Assembly (NCBI GenBank): GCA_030998225.1
Contig: JAPYXD010000056.1
Coordinates: forward strand, 806,001-870,000
Direction: 5' to 3'
Source of the DNA: Diplolepis rosae
Lineage: Eukaryota; Arthropoda; Insecta; Hymenoptera; Diplolepididae
Length of the DNA: 64,000 bases
In this document: positions 1 through 11,925 of the stretch, one piece after another
How positions within the stretch are numbered: the first letter of the stretch is position 1
Layout: the number at the start of each line of letters is the position of its first letter
The notes under the pieces: generated by a model
What the model was told of the DNA's origin: nothing
Seen by the model: the letters and a program-made list of their open reading frames with translations, nothing else
Databases searched by the model: none
Made by a program: the position numbers and the translations under genes

Positions 1-1246
1 GAGCCAATTGCCGGACGGGTAAAGTGAATTGATCCAATAGCCGGACAGCGCTGCACCAATACTCGGACAAGAGAATATTATAATTTGATTGATATGGATT
101 TGATATTTTTTAAGCATAATAAACACTGGGAAATATTTACGGAAACATTTTTTAGGTCTGCGCTTATAAAAAAAAAGTATTGAAAAGATTTTACAAATAG
201 AATATATTATATTTAGAGCTTGCAGCACTAATTTTCAATCGTTTTTGCCTTATATCCTCAATCGCATTAATAATATCCGCTTTGGTATAAAGCTTTTTAA
301 TATTTTTTTCTGATACTTTTTCCATGATCTATAATAAAGACAGCAAATACATAAAACCCAGAAAATACATATGTTAAAATGAAAATACTTTCTCAAAATA
401 TCAGATTTTCAGAAAATCCATAATTCAAACATTATTTCTTTAAAAAATTATTCATTATCAATCATACTTTATCATTATTATTGAAAATTATCATTCAAAA
501 GGATCGAAAAGTGGGGAAATTTCACTCTGAAATCCATATTTTCATTGTTCTTAATGTAAAATCAACAAGAAAATAAACGTCAAATGTCAATTGAGGTTGG
601 ATTTCATATTTGACTAATTAAAATATGTTTAAAGTAATTTACCTAATATTTTATCAGATAGATATCTTCTATGAATTGAAAACAATCAAATACTTACCAC
701 ATTTCTCGAAAATATCAACAGCACTTTTTAAAATTCGCATTCGTTTTTGTAATAACCTTTTCGTCCGGTGACTAGAGCGAAAACAAAATAAGTGCAATGT
801 AACTCCGGACACGCGTGCGGTTATTAGGCAAAACGAATATTCATTGACCTAATAACCGGATTTAGAATATTGAATTAAAGTAAAATTTTTTTTAATTTTG
901 AAAAATATTATGATGTAGATAAAGCATTTGACTTCAGTGTAACACGTATTAAAATGAAAAATGAGGGTAAATGTAAATGTTATTTGCTTAACAAAGACAA
1001 CGTGTCAGTTAGTTTATAGAGCAGATTTCGCTACATTTCGACCAGCCTTGTGCTTCAGTAGAGAAATTTTTTTTTCTTGGCGAAGTTTTAATTTCGAATT
1101 TAACAAATTTTTCACTTTTTTAAAGTGTACGTTTCGAGGTTTGTATACGGTACACCAAAATAGCGATAGGTGATTCGTAAATCTCTAATTTTGAGAAAAA
1201 TTCATGGCTCTGTCCGGCTATTGGGTACCGTCCGGCTATTGGTGCT
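1..1246. mobile_element. Foldback-like repeat element, left end cut by window
   Basis: Both ends carry the 13-mer CCAATAGCCGGAC or close variants: at about 34-46 on the plus strand, and twice as its reverse complement at about 1209-1241. Related words (CCGGAC, AATAACCGG) recur near 50, 765, 803 and 850. Clustered subterminal words in opposite orientation at the two ends are typical of non-autonomous DNA transposons. I see no coding sequence inside; the 70-codon frame at 961 looks random. The superfamily is unknown and the true left end may lie before base 1. Confidence 0.45.
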
Positions 1247-2885
1247 TTTACCTTATCACTTATTACCGTGTGTCAAACCGATTCGTCGACGTGTGGTAAC
1301 ATTGGTTTACCTTATGCGCACAGCTACCCGGTCCATATGATAATTCACCATAGCAACACTTATTATATTTAAATAATTCCTTCCTCGCTCTCCTTGGTGT
1401 GTGGCGTGTTGCCCTTGCACAGGGGCAATGTAAAAATTTTAAAGTTACTGGGATGTAACAATAATAATTAATAATTATATAATTATATATATAACCGGAA
1501 AGGCCATCGATTTTACTCTCAAAATTATAATACCGGTAACACCATATCTAAAAAATGATCAATTATTTCATTAATTTCAAAAATTAGGACAATATTTTAA
1601 TGATTGAGACGGTCGATCTTCCCCCACGCATATATTCTAGTTTTATCTGATCACGAAATAACGAAAAAACAATGCATTCGACACCGCACGAGAAAGAAAC
1701 CAAGAGCTGGCTCCAAAAGCGTGGTGACATTATCAGACTGTCTATTTTGAGCTAGAAATACTAAAAAAAAAGGCGACCACACGGCCATGGCCACCAATGA
1801 AGGACAAAACAAGAGCAACAAAAAGGGCTTCTCAGAATTAATAAATCCTTAAATTTACCTGCGAAAAGACTGCAAACAAACAAATTTGCACGTTAGGTAC
1901 AAACTAATATTTGCATATGCATATTCATTTTAACGTGTTATAAATCAAACATAAGATGAATACGATATTATATTTAACTAACCAGACTCATCAGAGCATT
2001 ACAACGGGAATATCGAGTACTCAGCAGCGATTGGAAGATGCATAAATCGATTTCTCACCAGGCGAAACGTGTTTAGCGGAGAGCTGACATACTCTTGTGG
2101 TCAACAGGATTCTCTCCCTTCTCCTCACGCAAGGATTTCCATCGGTGCATTTATCAATCATAGAATGCATTTTTTGGTAATAAATATAATATATCAGCAA
2201 GCCTCAATGCATAAACAATCGATAGGTATCTTGAAATATAAAATAATAGTCTCCAAATGCTTTGAACTATCAACTCTTTAACGTCACGAAGACATGTTTT
2301 GCACGTACTCTTTTCTACCGGTTTATTCACCATGGAGATTTCAATAAAAAAATACGTAACATATCTTTTCCACCATTTTCGAGATTGCTCTTTCCGATCG
2401 TGCAATTTCAACTTCGCGAAAATCCCACTTTTTATTATATTGTTGCAAAATAAACTGAAAAAATAAAAATTTCCTGGATACATTTTTTTTCATTATATGA
2501 ATATAGATTCATTCCGTTTTTCCATGTAAAATTGTTTATTTGTATATTATATGTTTTTGGGGGCGGTGAAACCGAATCCAAATTCCATTTCAACCTATCC
2601 TGTCAGGTTTTTGACATAATATTAAAAAATCTTATAATCCAAATCCAATTAGCCCGTTATGCCTAATATATTGAGTCCCATAACCCCTTTAACCTATAGC
2701 TCAAGATCAGTCATTTCTTAGTGAGAGACAAGTATATCGAAATCTTTTGTATCATTTCAACAAAATGAATGATCTACTGCTATATATAACGAGGATATTT
2801 CGACACACGTTGTTTCATATGTTTCCGCATAGAGCTACCTCCACATCTACAGCAGGCGTCGTATTCATGCGACCGCAGCTCTACA
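1247..2885. other. AT-rich stretch, no gene recognised
   Basis: Only short random reading frames on either strand. The part at 1600-1830 is somewhat less AT-rich but gives no recognisable protein. No RNA gene or clear repeat seen. Confidence 0.5.
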
Positions 2886-3236
2886 TTGGTTCGTGACTTC
2901 GCTAATGTAGAGTTAAACATAACAAGAAAAAAGGGCGAAGTCATTTCGCAATCACATAACGTCTTTTGTTATATTTTCTCCGAATTGGAAATAAGCTCTA
3001 TTCCAACGATTTGGAAACGTCCTTGCTGTAAAGAATATTGTTTCTTTTGTTGCAATGAAATCAAGGGTTTCAACGTTAAAAATAGAAACAAAATTATTTA
3101 CATCAGTGTTTGCATCAGTAATAACCTCAATTTTTATCGCACAAAAGAATGGAAAAACAGGAGCTCATCAAAATTGGCCAGAACTGGAGGTCAAAATTTG
3201 AATTCAAGACAATTGTTATTTTATACACATAAATGA
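2886..3236 (+). pseudogene. Possible fragment of the repeat-protein family seen at 12.6-13.9 kb
   Basis: A 116-codon open frame whose middle part reads CCKEYCFFCCNEIKGFNVKN. This resembles the CYFC...KGFN segment near the start of the decayed arthropod repeat protein further along (CYFC near 12,830). The rest has no recognisable match. The resemblance covers only about 25 residues, so chance similarity is possible. Confidence 0.25.
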
Positions 3237-4375
3237 CTTCATTCCTGAATAATATCGTTTTAGTCTGTCCAAATAAGAAATTATATTATTTCTTAAATTA
3301 CGAATGGAAGAGAAGTTTATATTCAAATTTTTCTATTTTCCATCACTAAATATTTTTGCGTTTAAAAGTTCCATGAGGTTCCACGTCCCTTTCAATTTTT
3401 TAAGCAATCATACTACTCGTTAATTATTGTAGTTTCAAAAGTGATACTACTTGCTGCTACTCATGGTTTTGAGTGAAGTTATACTCATATATCGGAGCCA
3501 ATATTATTTGAGTGTATTTTACAGATTAGGATATTGAGACAAATGAATTGATAAAAAAATCCTAGCTCTCTTCCCGAGCTTTGCTCGGTGTCTATTTTGT
3601 TTTTATCTTTATTCATCTCTATTTTCAGTTTGTAATTTCTGAGAGCGAAATTGATTTTGCTATTTGGAGTTTTTTGTTGAAGTGGAAATATCTAGTTTCA
3701 CGAAACGCGAAATAAGTAAATCACTTTTTAGTCCGCCTGAACCCAAAGCTGAGCATGATGATATTGAAGTGACAGTTGCCTATATTTTACAAAACACACA
3801 AGTACATTTTACAAAGAATGTAATAATACGTGTTTTTTTATATCAGCCCCTTCTCATATTAAAGGGTAAGACTACCCCCTCCAGTTTTTTCGGAGAACAA
3901 AAATATTTCTAACTGGAACAATATTTTTTCATTCTATTTTGCTTTACAACCTTGCTATACATTAATTTCGAGTAAAAAATTGATGAACTGATAACTTCTA
4001 TGCCATCAACCACCCTTATTTATGTTATAAACTATCCTTGGTGAAAAAATAAGTGTCTAACAAATTAAAATATTCATTTGATTTTTAAAAAAAAATGAAT
4101 GAATATTACTTTGTGATGCCAGAATAGTGATTGAACAACTTATCACCACCACCAAGGGTAAACTACCCTTAATTAACTAGTCACATATGTCTTCCAATAC
4201 AAAATTCAGAAGAAGCATAATGCTTGGACAAACGCAATATTAATTATTTCAAAAATTGCCATTTACCTACAATAGGTTCAAATAGTTTTCTAGAATTAGG
4301 TATAATTTGGAAAAGATCAATCCGGATAAATATTTTTTTATATATAATTATGTATATACGTATTGTTGTGCATAT
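3237..4375. other. AT-rich stretch, no gene recognised
   Basis: No convincing coding sequence. A frame of 82 codons at 3664-3912 has no recognisable features. Confidence 0.5.
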
Positions 4376-5480
4376 TTAAGGTTCATATTCGTCACAAAAA
4401 TGGTATTCATGAAAAAAGTGCTTTAAGCACAATGCTTTACCACACCACGAGCATCTCACTATTGGCGTTTCGTCACAGAATGGACATTCTATTTGCATAT
4501 TTTTTTCAAATGCAAAATCTACAGGATTCTTGAAATCTCCTAATTTTGTATCTACATAGCCGCTTTTGTACCAAGCGTACTGGAACATATTTTTATACCT
4601 CAGAGAAGACAATTGGTTATGTATAAGGGATTGCAATTTGATAACATTATTTCGTAAATGAAGATTTACGTCGCAATTGTGAAGTAGTAAGTCATCAGAA
4701 AAACGTCTAACATAATTCTTCCATATCCTGAATCCATACACATCTAAAAATTGAATTCGTCCAGTGTTACCCTTCGGTATGATTTTTAACATATCTTTAC
4801 CCAGTGGCTTTGCATCCTGCACATCTTTTTCACAATGTTCGATCCACGAGTCTAATAAAAGTACACTTTCTTTATTGGTTTTCGGAAAAGAGACCTCTTC
4901 TAACCAGGTTTTGAAGTGAGCTGCAATTTTAAAACAGAATTATAATATGCGTATGCGAACCAAAGGATATATTTTTCCTAAAAAAATTATAAATCGAGAA
5001 ATTTTGACATATACAATACTAGACGTGAGTTTTCCAAATTTTAATGTTGTCACGTGTACATTTATCGGCCTAAGTAATGTTTTTTCTACTATTGGTCCAA
5101 ATTTTTTATTTGTTTCTTGTAACACCATAAAGAGGGGCGACAACAATTTCCTATCAGCAGTTATAGTGAGCTGTATTGTGTAACTACATGTAGTTGATGC
5201 TTCTGACTGTACAACACATTCTACTTTTTTTGTACCTTCGATTGTCAAAATACGTCCAGAGTAGCTTTAAATACGATGCTATTATCACCCAGCTCTTTAT
5301 ATGCCTTTAAAGCCCATTGCCGAAGGTTTTTTTCTTTATCGGTTCCCCCTACCTCCAATTGATTAGCTCATCTTCGTAATTGACGTTCAGAAGACGCAAG
5401 TTTAAAATTATATTGAACATTACCAAGTTTGCGCCTTTTCCCGTTGTTATTTCAAAATCCCACCGATCTTCTTTTATATT
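4376..5480 (-). pseudogene. Broken pogo-like (IS630/Tc1/mariner superfamily) DDE transposase
   Basis: The minus strand gives three consecutive blocks in changing frames. About 5480-5260 holds an N-terminal DNA-binding region with a WALKAYKELGDN segment and stops. 5248-4940 is a catalytic-core strand region. 4920-4376 holds LLLDSWIEHC (in the position of the second catalytic aspartate of pogo/Tigger DDE domains) followed by IIPKGNTGRIQFLDVYGF, the counterpart of the family's LPPNTTS...QPLD block. The C-terminus is cysteine/histidine-rich (CPFC, CSWCGKALCLKH), a probable zinc-binding tail. Frameshifts near 4,930 and 5,250 and stops upstream show the gene is dead. Family placement is from motif order only; no inverted repeats were located. 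Confidence 0.6.
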
Positions 5481-6646
5481 CCAGATCAACGTCTTTGTTT
5501 GAAAATTTTAGAGAAATTGAAAACTTCCTGACCTCCATCCTGTTTATGGAAGAATCGGACGCTTAGAAAAAAATTGTCGAAAAGTTGATTGTCTTTTTTG
5601 AGAATAAAATAAAAACATACAAAATCTCAAAATAATAGTTTATAAGTACTACTAGCCTCATAATAGGATTGAGGTGGAGATTATGATATCTAACAATAAT
5701 AACTTCTCAATTCATTACGCCTTCGCAACGTCTTTCACACGAGAACGCGGTTGATTAGAATATTGATACTAACAACTCAAAAAGTAATTGACGGCTCATT
5801 GAGAAATTTCCACACTGTCTTCTTCATATCATTAATATTTATGTATAAAAAAATTATAATTTTAAAGGGGCCAAAATCGAAAATATTTGATTTATTGATA
5901 AGATTTGTGAATAAAACTTGCATACAAACAAATAAACAATTTTGGATTGAAGACATGTAAAGTCAAAAGAGATAAGAAACATATACTCGGACGGCCATTC
6001 CTTATGTCAAACCGTTTTTGAATTAAGAGCAATTAAAAATAGATTGATTTTTTTTAATCCCAAATTTTTAAAAATCATAACTCGGGAATCTGCAATAGCC
6101 TATTAAAATCAGAAAATACTAGTGTTTCATTTTTCCGTCGAAAATATTTAAAAAAGTATTTTACTCGATTTTAATTCTTGATTGTAAAGAGTCTGGCGTG
6201 GTAAGCATTGTGAAATGGCCCCCATAGCCAATATTTAAAATAACCTACGTTGTGATATTTGTCCGCCATAAGAATACGATACATACAGTTTCTAGCCTCT
6301 AACCTTGAACTGTCCTTGAGATAATCGAGAAAGTACACGTAGATTCGGTTATTGTTTCAACTCATTTTTCTCAAAAACTAAAGGAGCTAGAAAAATAAAA
6401 CCAATGCCACTCGTTGGGGAATATTTCAAAGGATATTATATATTTTTTCCAGATTTTCACACAACTGTTAGTAGAGAAAAAAAAAATATATATATATTTT
6501 CTAACATTTCTTTTACCATAGTTCTAATTCATCTACACCAACCAAAAAAATTAAAAATATTGTTTATAGTATGCAATTTGACCACGGAAAGTTTCATTAA
6601 AATAAAAAAGGCGCTTTTTCTGCAAGAAATAAAACAGTGTCAGTAC
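5481..6646. other. AT-rich stretch, no gene recognised
   Basis: No convincing coding sequence or RNA gene. The text at 6,000-6,240 has the look of old repeat sequence but I could not match it elsewhere in the window. Confidence 0.45.
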
Positions 6647-6944
6647 TAACATTCACACATTAAACTTTTTATCGTTTCCTTTTTTTATATTTGGAGGGCT
6701 AAAAATAAAAAGGGCCTCGGACATTTTCGGTATTGTGCTTTTTGTATTTTTTTATTCTTTTATAAATTCTTCACATCGACTTGTTAACAAAAGGAGGGTC
6801 TTTTTAGCTTTTATATGGAAGATTTTACAAATTGACACTAGAGATATCCAATAATTACAAAATGCAAACCTTCATTAAATAATGTCATTTCCAAATCGGG
6901 ACATAAATTGACATTCAATAACACTGATCAACAAAAATGACCTA

Positions 6945-8239
6945 CACTACCGTCGGAAATTGTGCGCACGGTGCTTATCATCGCTATTAAAAATCACTGC
7001 TGACTTTGAACCACGATATCTCGGTAAAAAAAAGAGATAGGGCATTTTTAAAAATACAGTTGGAAAGCTTATGAAATTCCAAGTCTAGTGATGCTCAATA
7101 AATATTTTTTTGACTTTCTGAAAATAATACAGCACGCGAGGAGTTAAAAAAAAAAATTCAAGATTTTCTCAAATTCTCTACCTCAACTTCAACTTTTTGC
7201 ATGACCTAGGAAATTTTTTTTCAAAATCTGAAAATCACACGACATAAAGTCTAAAATCTTATCTTTAATTCAAGCCAAGAAAACTTGAAAAATATTCATG
7301 GGTACCCGAGATACGATTAAAAATGTTCAATCGTATCTGAGTTGAATTTTAATCGACAATCACGGTTCTCGGCCGGTTTGTTGCTCGCCTCCTTCGTTGA
7401 GGCAGGACCGAATAGGCCACGCACAAAGGCGGAGCTTAACTGGAGCTCTCTTATATGTTCTTTGATCCAAGAACGTGTTTCCTATATTTCATTTCCTTTC
7501 ATTCTTAGTTGATATTTACAATGACTATTAAAATTTTTTATTAATGTTCTAGTTTATAAGAACTTTAAGAAATAAAAAATGTTTACATATCATTGTTCTA
7601 TTAGTAAATATGGGGATAATATTGGATTTAAATAATTTTTAATAATCACAAATAACAATAAATATTTTTTAAAATTTAGAATAATTAGAAATAATAATTA
7701 CTAATGAACAGAATCAAAAATACATATAAGAGGGCTCCTCTTAAGCGCCACCTTTGTGCGTGGTCATTCGGACCTGCCTCAACTAAGGAGGCGAGCAACA
7801 AACCCGCCGGGAACCATGATCGTCGATTAAAATTCAACTCGGATACGATTGAACATTTTTAATCGTATCTCGGGTACCCATGAATATTTTTCAAGTTTTC
7901 TTGGCTTGAATTAAAGATAAGATTTTAGACTTTATGTCGTGTAATTTTCAGATTTTGAAAAAAAATTTCCTAGGTCATGCAAAAAGTTGAAGTTGAGGTA
8001 GAGAATTTGAAAAAATCTTGAATTTTTTTTAACTCCTCACGTGCTGTATTATTTTCAGAAAGTCAAAAAAATATTTATTGAGCATCACTAGACGTGGAAT
8101 TTCATGAGCTTTCCAACTGTATTTTTAAAAATGCCCTATCTCTTCTTTTTACCGAGACATCGTGGTTCAAAGTCAACAGTGATTTCTAATAGCGATGACA
8201 AGCACCGTGCGCAACTGCGCACAGTTTCCGACGGTAGTG
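6945..8239. mobile_element. Foldback DNA transposon with 515 bp arms and TA target duplication
   Basis: The first arm (6945-7459) and second arm (7722-8239) are near-perfect reverse complements, leaving a 262 bp AT-rich loop. The ends read CACTACCGTCGGAAA and its complement. They are flanked by TA at 6943-6944 and 8240-8241, as expected for Tc1/mariner-type insertion. Each arm also contains its own small hairpin (GATACGATT ... AATCGTATC). No coding capacity, so it would need a transposase in trans. Single-arm or deleted relatives lie at about 20,998-21,345 and 29,762-30,311, so this is a family. Confidence 0.85.
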
Positions 8240-8864
8240 TATGTCCTTGCTGAATGCAACATATCATTTCCGAAGTACTTTTCATTGCTGAACACGAATC
8301 TGGCTTCCGTTTGTTGCTATCACGTCTAGTTTAATAGATATTTGCAATTAAAACTGTTAATAAAAAATTGTTTAACAATTTTTTTTACTTCTGTTTTTCT
8401 TGTTCATGAAGAATAATTATCTGGAAAAAAGTTATAATTCGGATTTTCCGTTTGTGAAATATTTTGAAAAATGCGTACCCTTCTTTTCAATTTCCAAAAA
8501 CTTGTACTAAATGCTGTAAATTCATATTAAAATGTTTGACTTTTGCTTGAGATTTGTGAAAAATTTTTGAAACAAACGTTTGTTTGTTTCATCGGATCGT
8601 GATGTGAATAAAATGTGAGTGATAGTCTTATATTTTAGAATAGTTTGAAATTCACAATCAAGTAACATAAGGGGCAAAATTCGTCAAGTGTACCCGCCTT
8701 AAAAGTTTTTGCCTCCGATTTCCTTGAAAGTCCGCGAAATTATTGTCCTAGTGAATCTCTTTTAATTCCCCTAAGAGAACGTCTCTAGTACGACGGGTTG
8801 TCAGTATACTGGGGCTCGAATTTTCATCCTTTTACCGCGCACGCTGATACTCAATTATTAAATT

Positions 8865-9185
8865 AATTCTCATCGCGCGCTTCGCTCGCAAGTTTGAGCG
8901 CGCCTAGGGCGCGCGATTTGATCGTCGCGCTCCGTTCTTTCTGGACCTCGCGCTTCGCGCTCGGTCTTGTGCTCTTCGCATACATTTAAGTTTATTTCTT
9001 ATAATTTAATACTATAGCTCAAACCAATTTTATAATATTAAAGATGATGTAAATTACTCATTTTCTCAAATTCACTAAATTTGTTTTTCAGTTTAAGTGA
9101 AACAGGAAATTCAATTTACTTAAGGCTCTATCGGCCTCAAGGAACACATTCTCATCATGACACTTGCGCTTCGCGCTCGATTTTC
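8865..9185. repeat. GC-rich CGCGCTTCGCGCTCG clusters
   Basis: Between 8,870 and 8,970, and again at 9,160-9,180, the words CGCGCTTCGC and GCTTCGCGCTCG recur in an otherwise AT-rich background. The cluster is palindrome-rich and non-coding. It looks like part of a dispersed repeat. Confidence 0.5.
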
Positions 9186-9229
9186 TGTATAAATTTCAGT
9201 AACTTTTTAATAAATTACATGATTAAAAT

Positions 9230-9840
9230 AATTTATTTTCTTCCAAATATCTAAAAAAGGAAAAACAATCGTAGACTTTATTTGAGGAAACGATTTTTCA
9301 GAACAACGCTTATTTCGTATCTCACATATTTTGGTGAAAAAAATCGAATTTTTAAAATCAAAACATAAAATATACATCCTGTCCCAAAATGTCTTAATGA
9401 GAATTTGTAGACTTCATTTAGGCAAATAATTTTTCTTCTAAACGTTTTTTATGTATCTCATATATTTTGTCTAAAAAATGGAATTCTTGAATTTTAATCG
9501 TATTTTTTGGAATCGAAACAAAAAATATGTTTTTTCATAAACTGTGTGAGACAAAACTTGTACATGTTTTTGAAACGAACAACTTTGTATTCTTACGTTG
9601 TTTTCGTATTTCACATATTATTGTTAAAAAATTGAATTTTGGATTTTCAATATTTTTTTTTTAAATTAAAAAGAAAAATATGCATCTTATGAAAAAATGT
9701 TACATTTCAAATTTGTGGGTCCTTATGTAGAAAATAATATTGTATCTTAACGTTTTTTCGTATCTCGTATAATTTAACTGGAAAATGGAATTTTTATATT
9801 TACTTTTTTCAAGTTTTAATATGCTGTAACATTTCTAATT
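9230..9840 (+). repeat. Degenerate tandem repeat, unit about 135-155 bp, four units
   Basis: The phrase CGTATCTCACATATTTT or a variant recurs at about 9317, 9452, 9607 and 9760. Each time it is followed by an AAAAATGGAATTTTT-like stretch and preceded by a TTGTAGAC...TAGGAAA-like stretch. Units are strongly diverged, so the array is old. No coding sequence. Confidence 0.6.
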
Positions 9841-10090
9841 TTGATCAAATCAAAAAATTTTATTAGGATAATTTGTAGAGATTTATGAGCACTATCAAAA
9901 ACCAGTATTGAAATTTTTGATTTTTCCAAAAAGTTATTTTCAAAATCACAAAAGTAGTGCTCAGTCCCTCAATTTTGATTGGATGTGGTTGGTTAACGAA
10001 CTTGTCCTTGCTTTTTCGGCTCCGATAAAGTATGCCAAAGCTCAATTCAATCTGATGATTCTATCGAGAGTTATGCCGCACACGACCTAG

Positions 10091-10152
10091 TACAGACAGA
10101 CATACAGACAGACATACAGACAGACGGACGGACGGACAGACAGACAGACACT
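10091..10152 (+). repeat. CAGA/CGGA microsatellite
   Basis: Repeated CAGACAGACATA and CGGACGGA units run for about 60 bp. They are followed by CTGACTCAGGGGGTCTC, text that often ends dispersed arthropod repeats. Confidence 0.85.
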
Positions 10153-10740
10153 TTCGTAAAAACCGTTTTTTTCTGACTCAGGGGGTCTCAAAACGTAAAG
10201 ATTTGATAAAAATTTCAAAAGTCATTTTTCACATAAAACCAATACCTTCTCATCCATGATGAGAATGTAAAAAAGAAACGATAAAAAGTTTAATGTGTGA
10301 ATGTTAAAGTTTTTAAAAGTCGAAAAATTTCAGAAATAACCAAATTTTGTGAGTTTGAATGGTTTTAAGAAGAAATTTTGATTGTCAATTTAAATAATCG
10401 ACAGTTGTATTATTGTTACCATACAAAATTACACTTTGGTGTATAAATATAACATAGTAAGTCGAGTTTAAAAGAACGAAAAAAAACCAGTTTTAAATTT
10501 ATGATGCACACGATACTTTCGAAATGAATTATACTGATTTTAGACCTAATTTTGAAAGAAAACTGTTGCAAATAATTAAAATAAAATAATAAAATTATTT
10601 CAAATAAAAAGAAATCAAGCGATAAAAATGCGAAAATTAGAAACACTATTATTACAAACTTTAATAAAAATTTACTTACGAGGGTACTCCCAGAAGTACC
10701 CAACCTAACAAAGAAAACCTAACAAATTTAGAAAAAAATA

Positions 10741-10890
10741 CCTTTATTTGTCAACGAAGTCTCCTTTCAGCTCAATGCACTTTTCCTAGCAATATTCAAT
10801 AGCTTCGATACTCTATTTACAGTGAAAACAGTCAAGCTCCTCGAAATAGCCATTGACCGCAGTCTCCACCTCTTCATTGATGTCAAATAC
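10741..10890 (-). pseudogene. Mariner transposase C-terminal fragment
   Basis: On the minus strand, residues resembling the last 45 amino acids of mariner transposases can be read: an EEVETAVNGYFEELD segment, then a KCIELKGDFVDK ending and a stop. Two internal stop codons replace residues in between. Everything upstream of this tail (HTH region and DDD core) is absent, so this is a truncated relic. Confidence 0.6.
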
Positions 10891-11319
10891 CTGTCGTGAC
10901 TATACGATTTTGGTATTATAGCTAAACTGAATGTGTGACACACCAAAATGCGTATTCTGACGTTGTACTATTATAATATTGTTCATGCAACGATTGAAGT
11001 ACAGTTGTTAGACCAATACCGGTATAAACAGTGGTCGCATTTAAATTTTCCGAGTTGACCTTCAATTACCTTGAAGATCACGGTCAAGATCAATTTCAAG
11101 GTCTTCATCCGATGCCTTGCTTGATTTCCTACAACTGTTGTAGGGAAAGTTTTTCATGAAAACTCGTTCCTGCAAAGTTATCCAGGGGCTGCCATATTTA
11201 TTAGACACCCTGTATATATACAAGTGAAAAAATGAAGATATATAAATAAAAAAACGAACATATTTAAGCAATAAATTGCCTTATCAATTACACGTAACAA
11301 CTCTATCGCAAGCATTGTT
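10891..11319. other. Old repeat sequence, no gene
   Basis: Non-coding. The stretch at 11,050-11,222 ends in TTAGACACCCTGTATATA, wording that commonly marks the end of dispersed insect repeats. I could not find a second copy in the window. Confidence 0.35.
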
Positions 11320-11925
11320 ACAACAGGCATTAGTATATTACGTGCCTAGGCGCACAATGAGGGTTATTGCGTGACGAGCGACAATGCTCGCAGGAGATCG
11401 AAGCCAAGGCGTAATCGAGGCGTAGTCGAGACGTAGCTGAGGCAAAGCCGAGATGAAGCCAAGGCGTGATCAGTCCTGCGACCATTTTAAGCGAGTCTCG
11501 TAACTACCCGAATTGTGTGCATTGGCACGTATTCTATTTTATGTGACTTCGGTGCGTATACGAGTTATTATGCGTACACTCGAATCTAATCTAGTATTGT
11601 AGTTGTTTGCGGCGCTAGTCATTACACTTAATATGTCACGACTAGTCCCGGCCATTTTGATTTTATCGATCTTGTCTAGTAGTAATGGATTTCAATAGAC
11701 GCATGCGCAGTTCAAATGTACAAGGCTTTGCCAGTACGGTGCCAACGCTGTACGAAGAAGAAGAAGAATAAGAAGAAGATTGTACTTTGTTGCATGGCTA
11801 TAGGCGCATGCGCAGTTCAATTTTTACATTTCATTCCTCTGTAGCGCAATATACTACATTGCGCTACTGTTAACTGTAGCGAAAAAACGAGTTTGCGCGC
11901 CGGTGGCACATAAAATATTTTGCTT
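11320..11925 (+). repeat. Dispersed repeat with paired GCGCATGCGC palindromes, copy A
   Basis: Shares most of its length with 17452-17930: the opening (GTGCCTAGGCGCA), a middle block (TAAGCGAGTCTCGTAA), and a closing block with two (A/G)CGCATGCGC palindromes about 105 bp apart around GAAGAA-rich sequence. This copy has an extra insert at about 11,365-11,480 made of GGCGTAGTCGAG-like 12-mers. GCGCATGCGC is the half-symmetric core bound by NRF-1/EWG-type factors (known); binding here is not shown. Confidence 0.7.

Larger units (their letters stand above)
6647..10305. mobile_element. Putative 3.7 kb element bounded by about 37 bp inverted repeats
   Basis: The sequence at 6647-6685 (starting TAACATTCACACATTAAAC) recurs as a near-exact reverse complement at 10269-10305. 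The match includes the distinctive TTTTTATCGTTTC core. Nothing inside encodes a transposase. The interior holds the foldback transposon at 6945-8239, GC-rich clusters, degenerate tandem repeats and a CAGA microsatellite. The pair could bound a non-autonomous DNA element, or be two unrelated copies of a short repeat. Confidence 0.4.

Noticed and set aside
2154..2483. 109-codon minus-strand frame
   Set aside because: No recognisable domain; overlaps two plus-strand frames of similar length, as expected by chance in AT-rich sequence.
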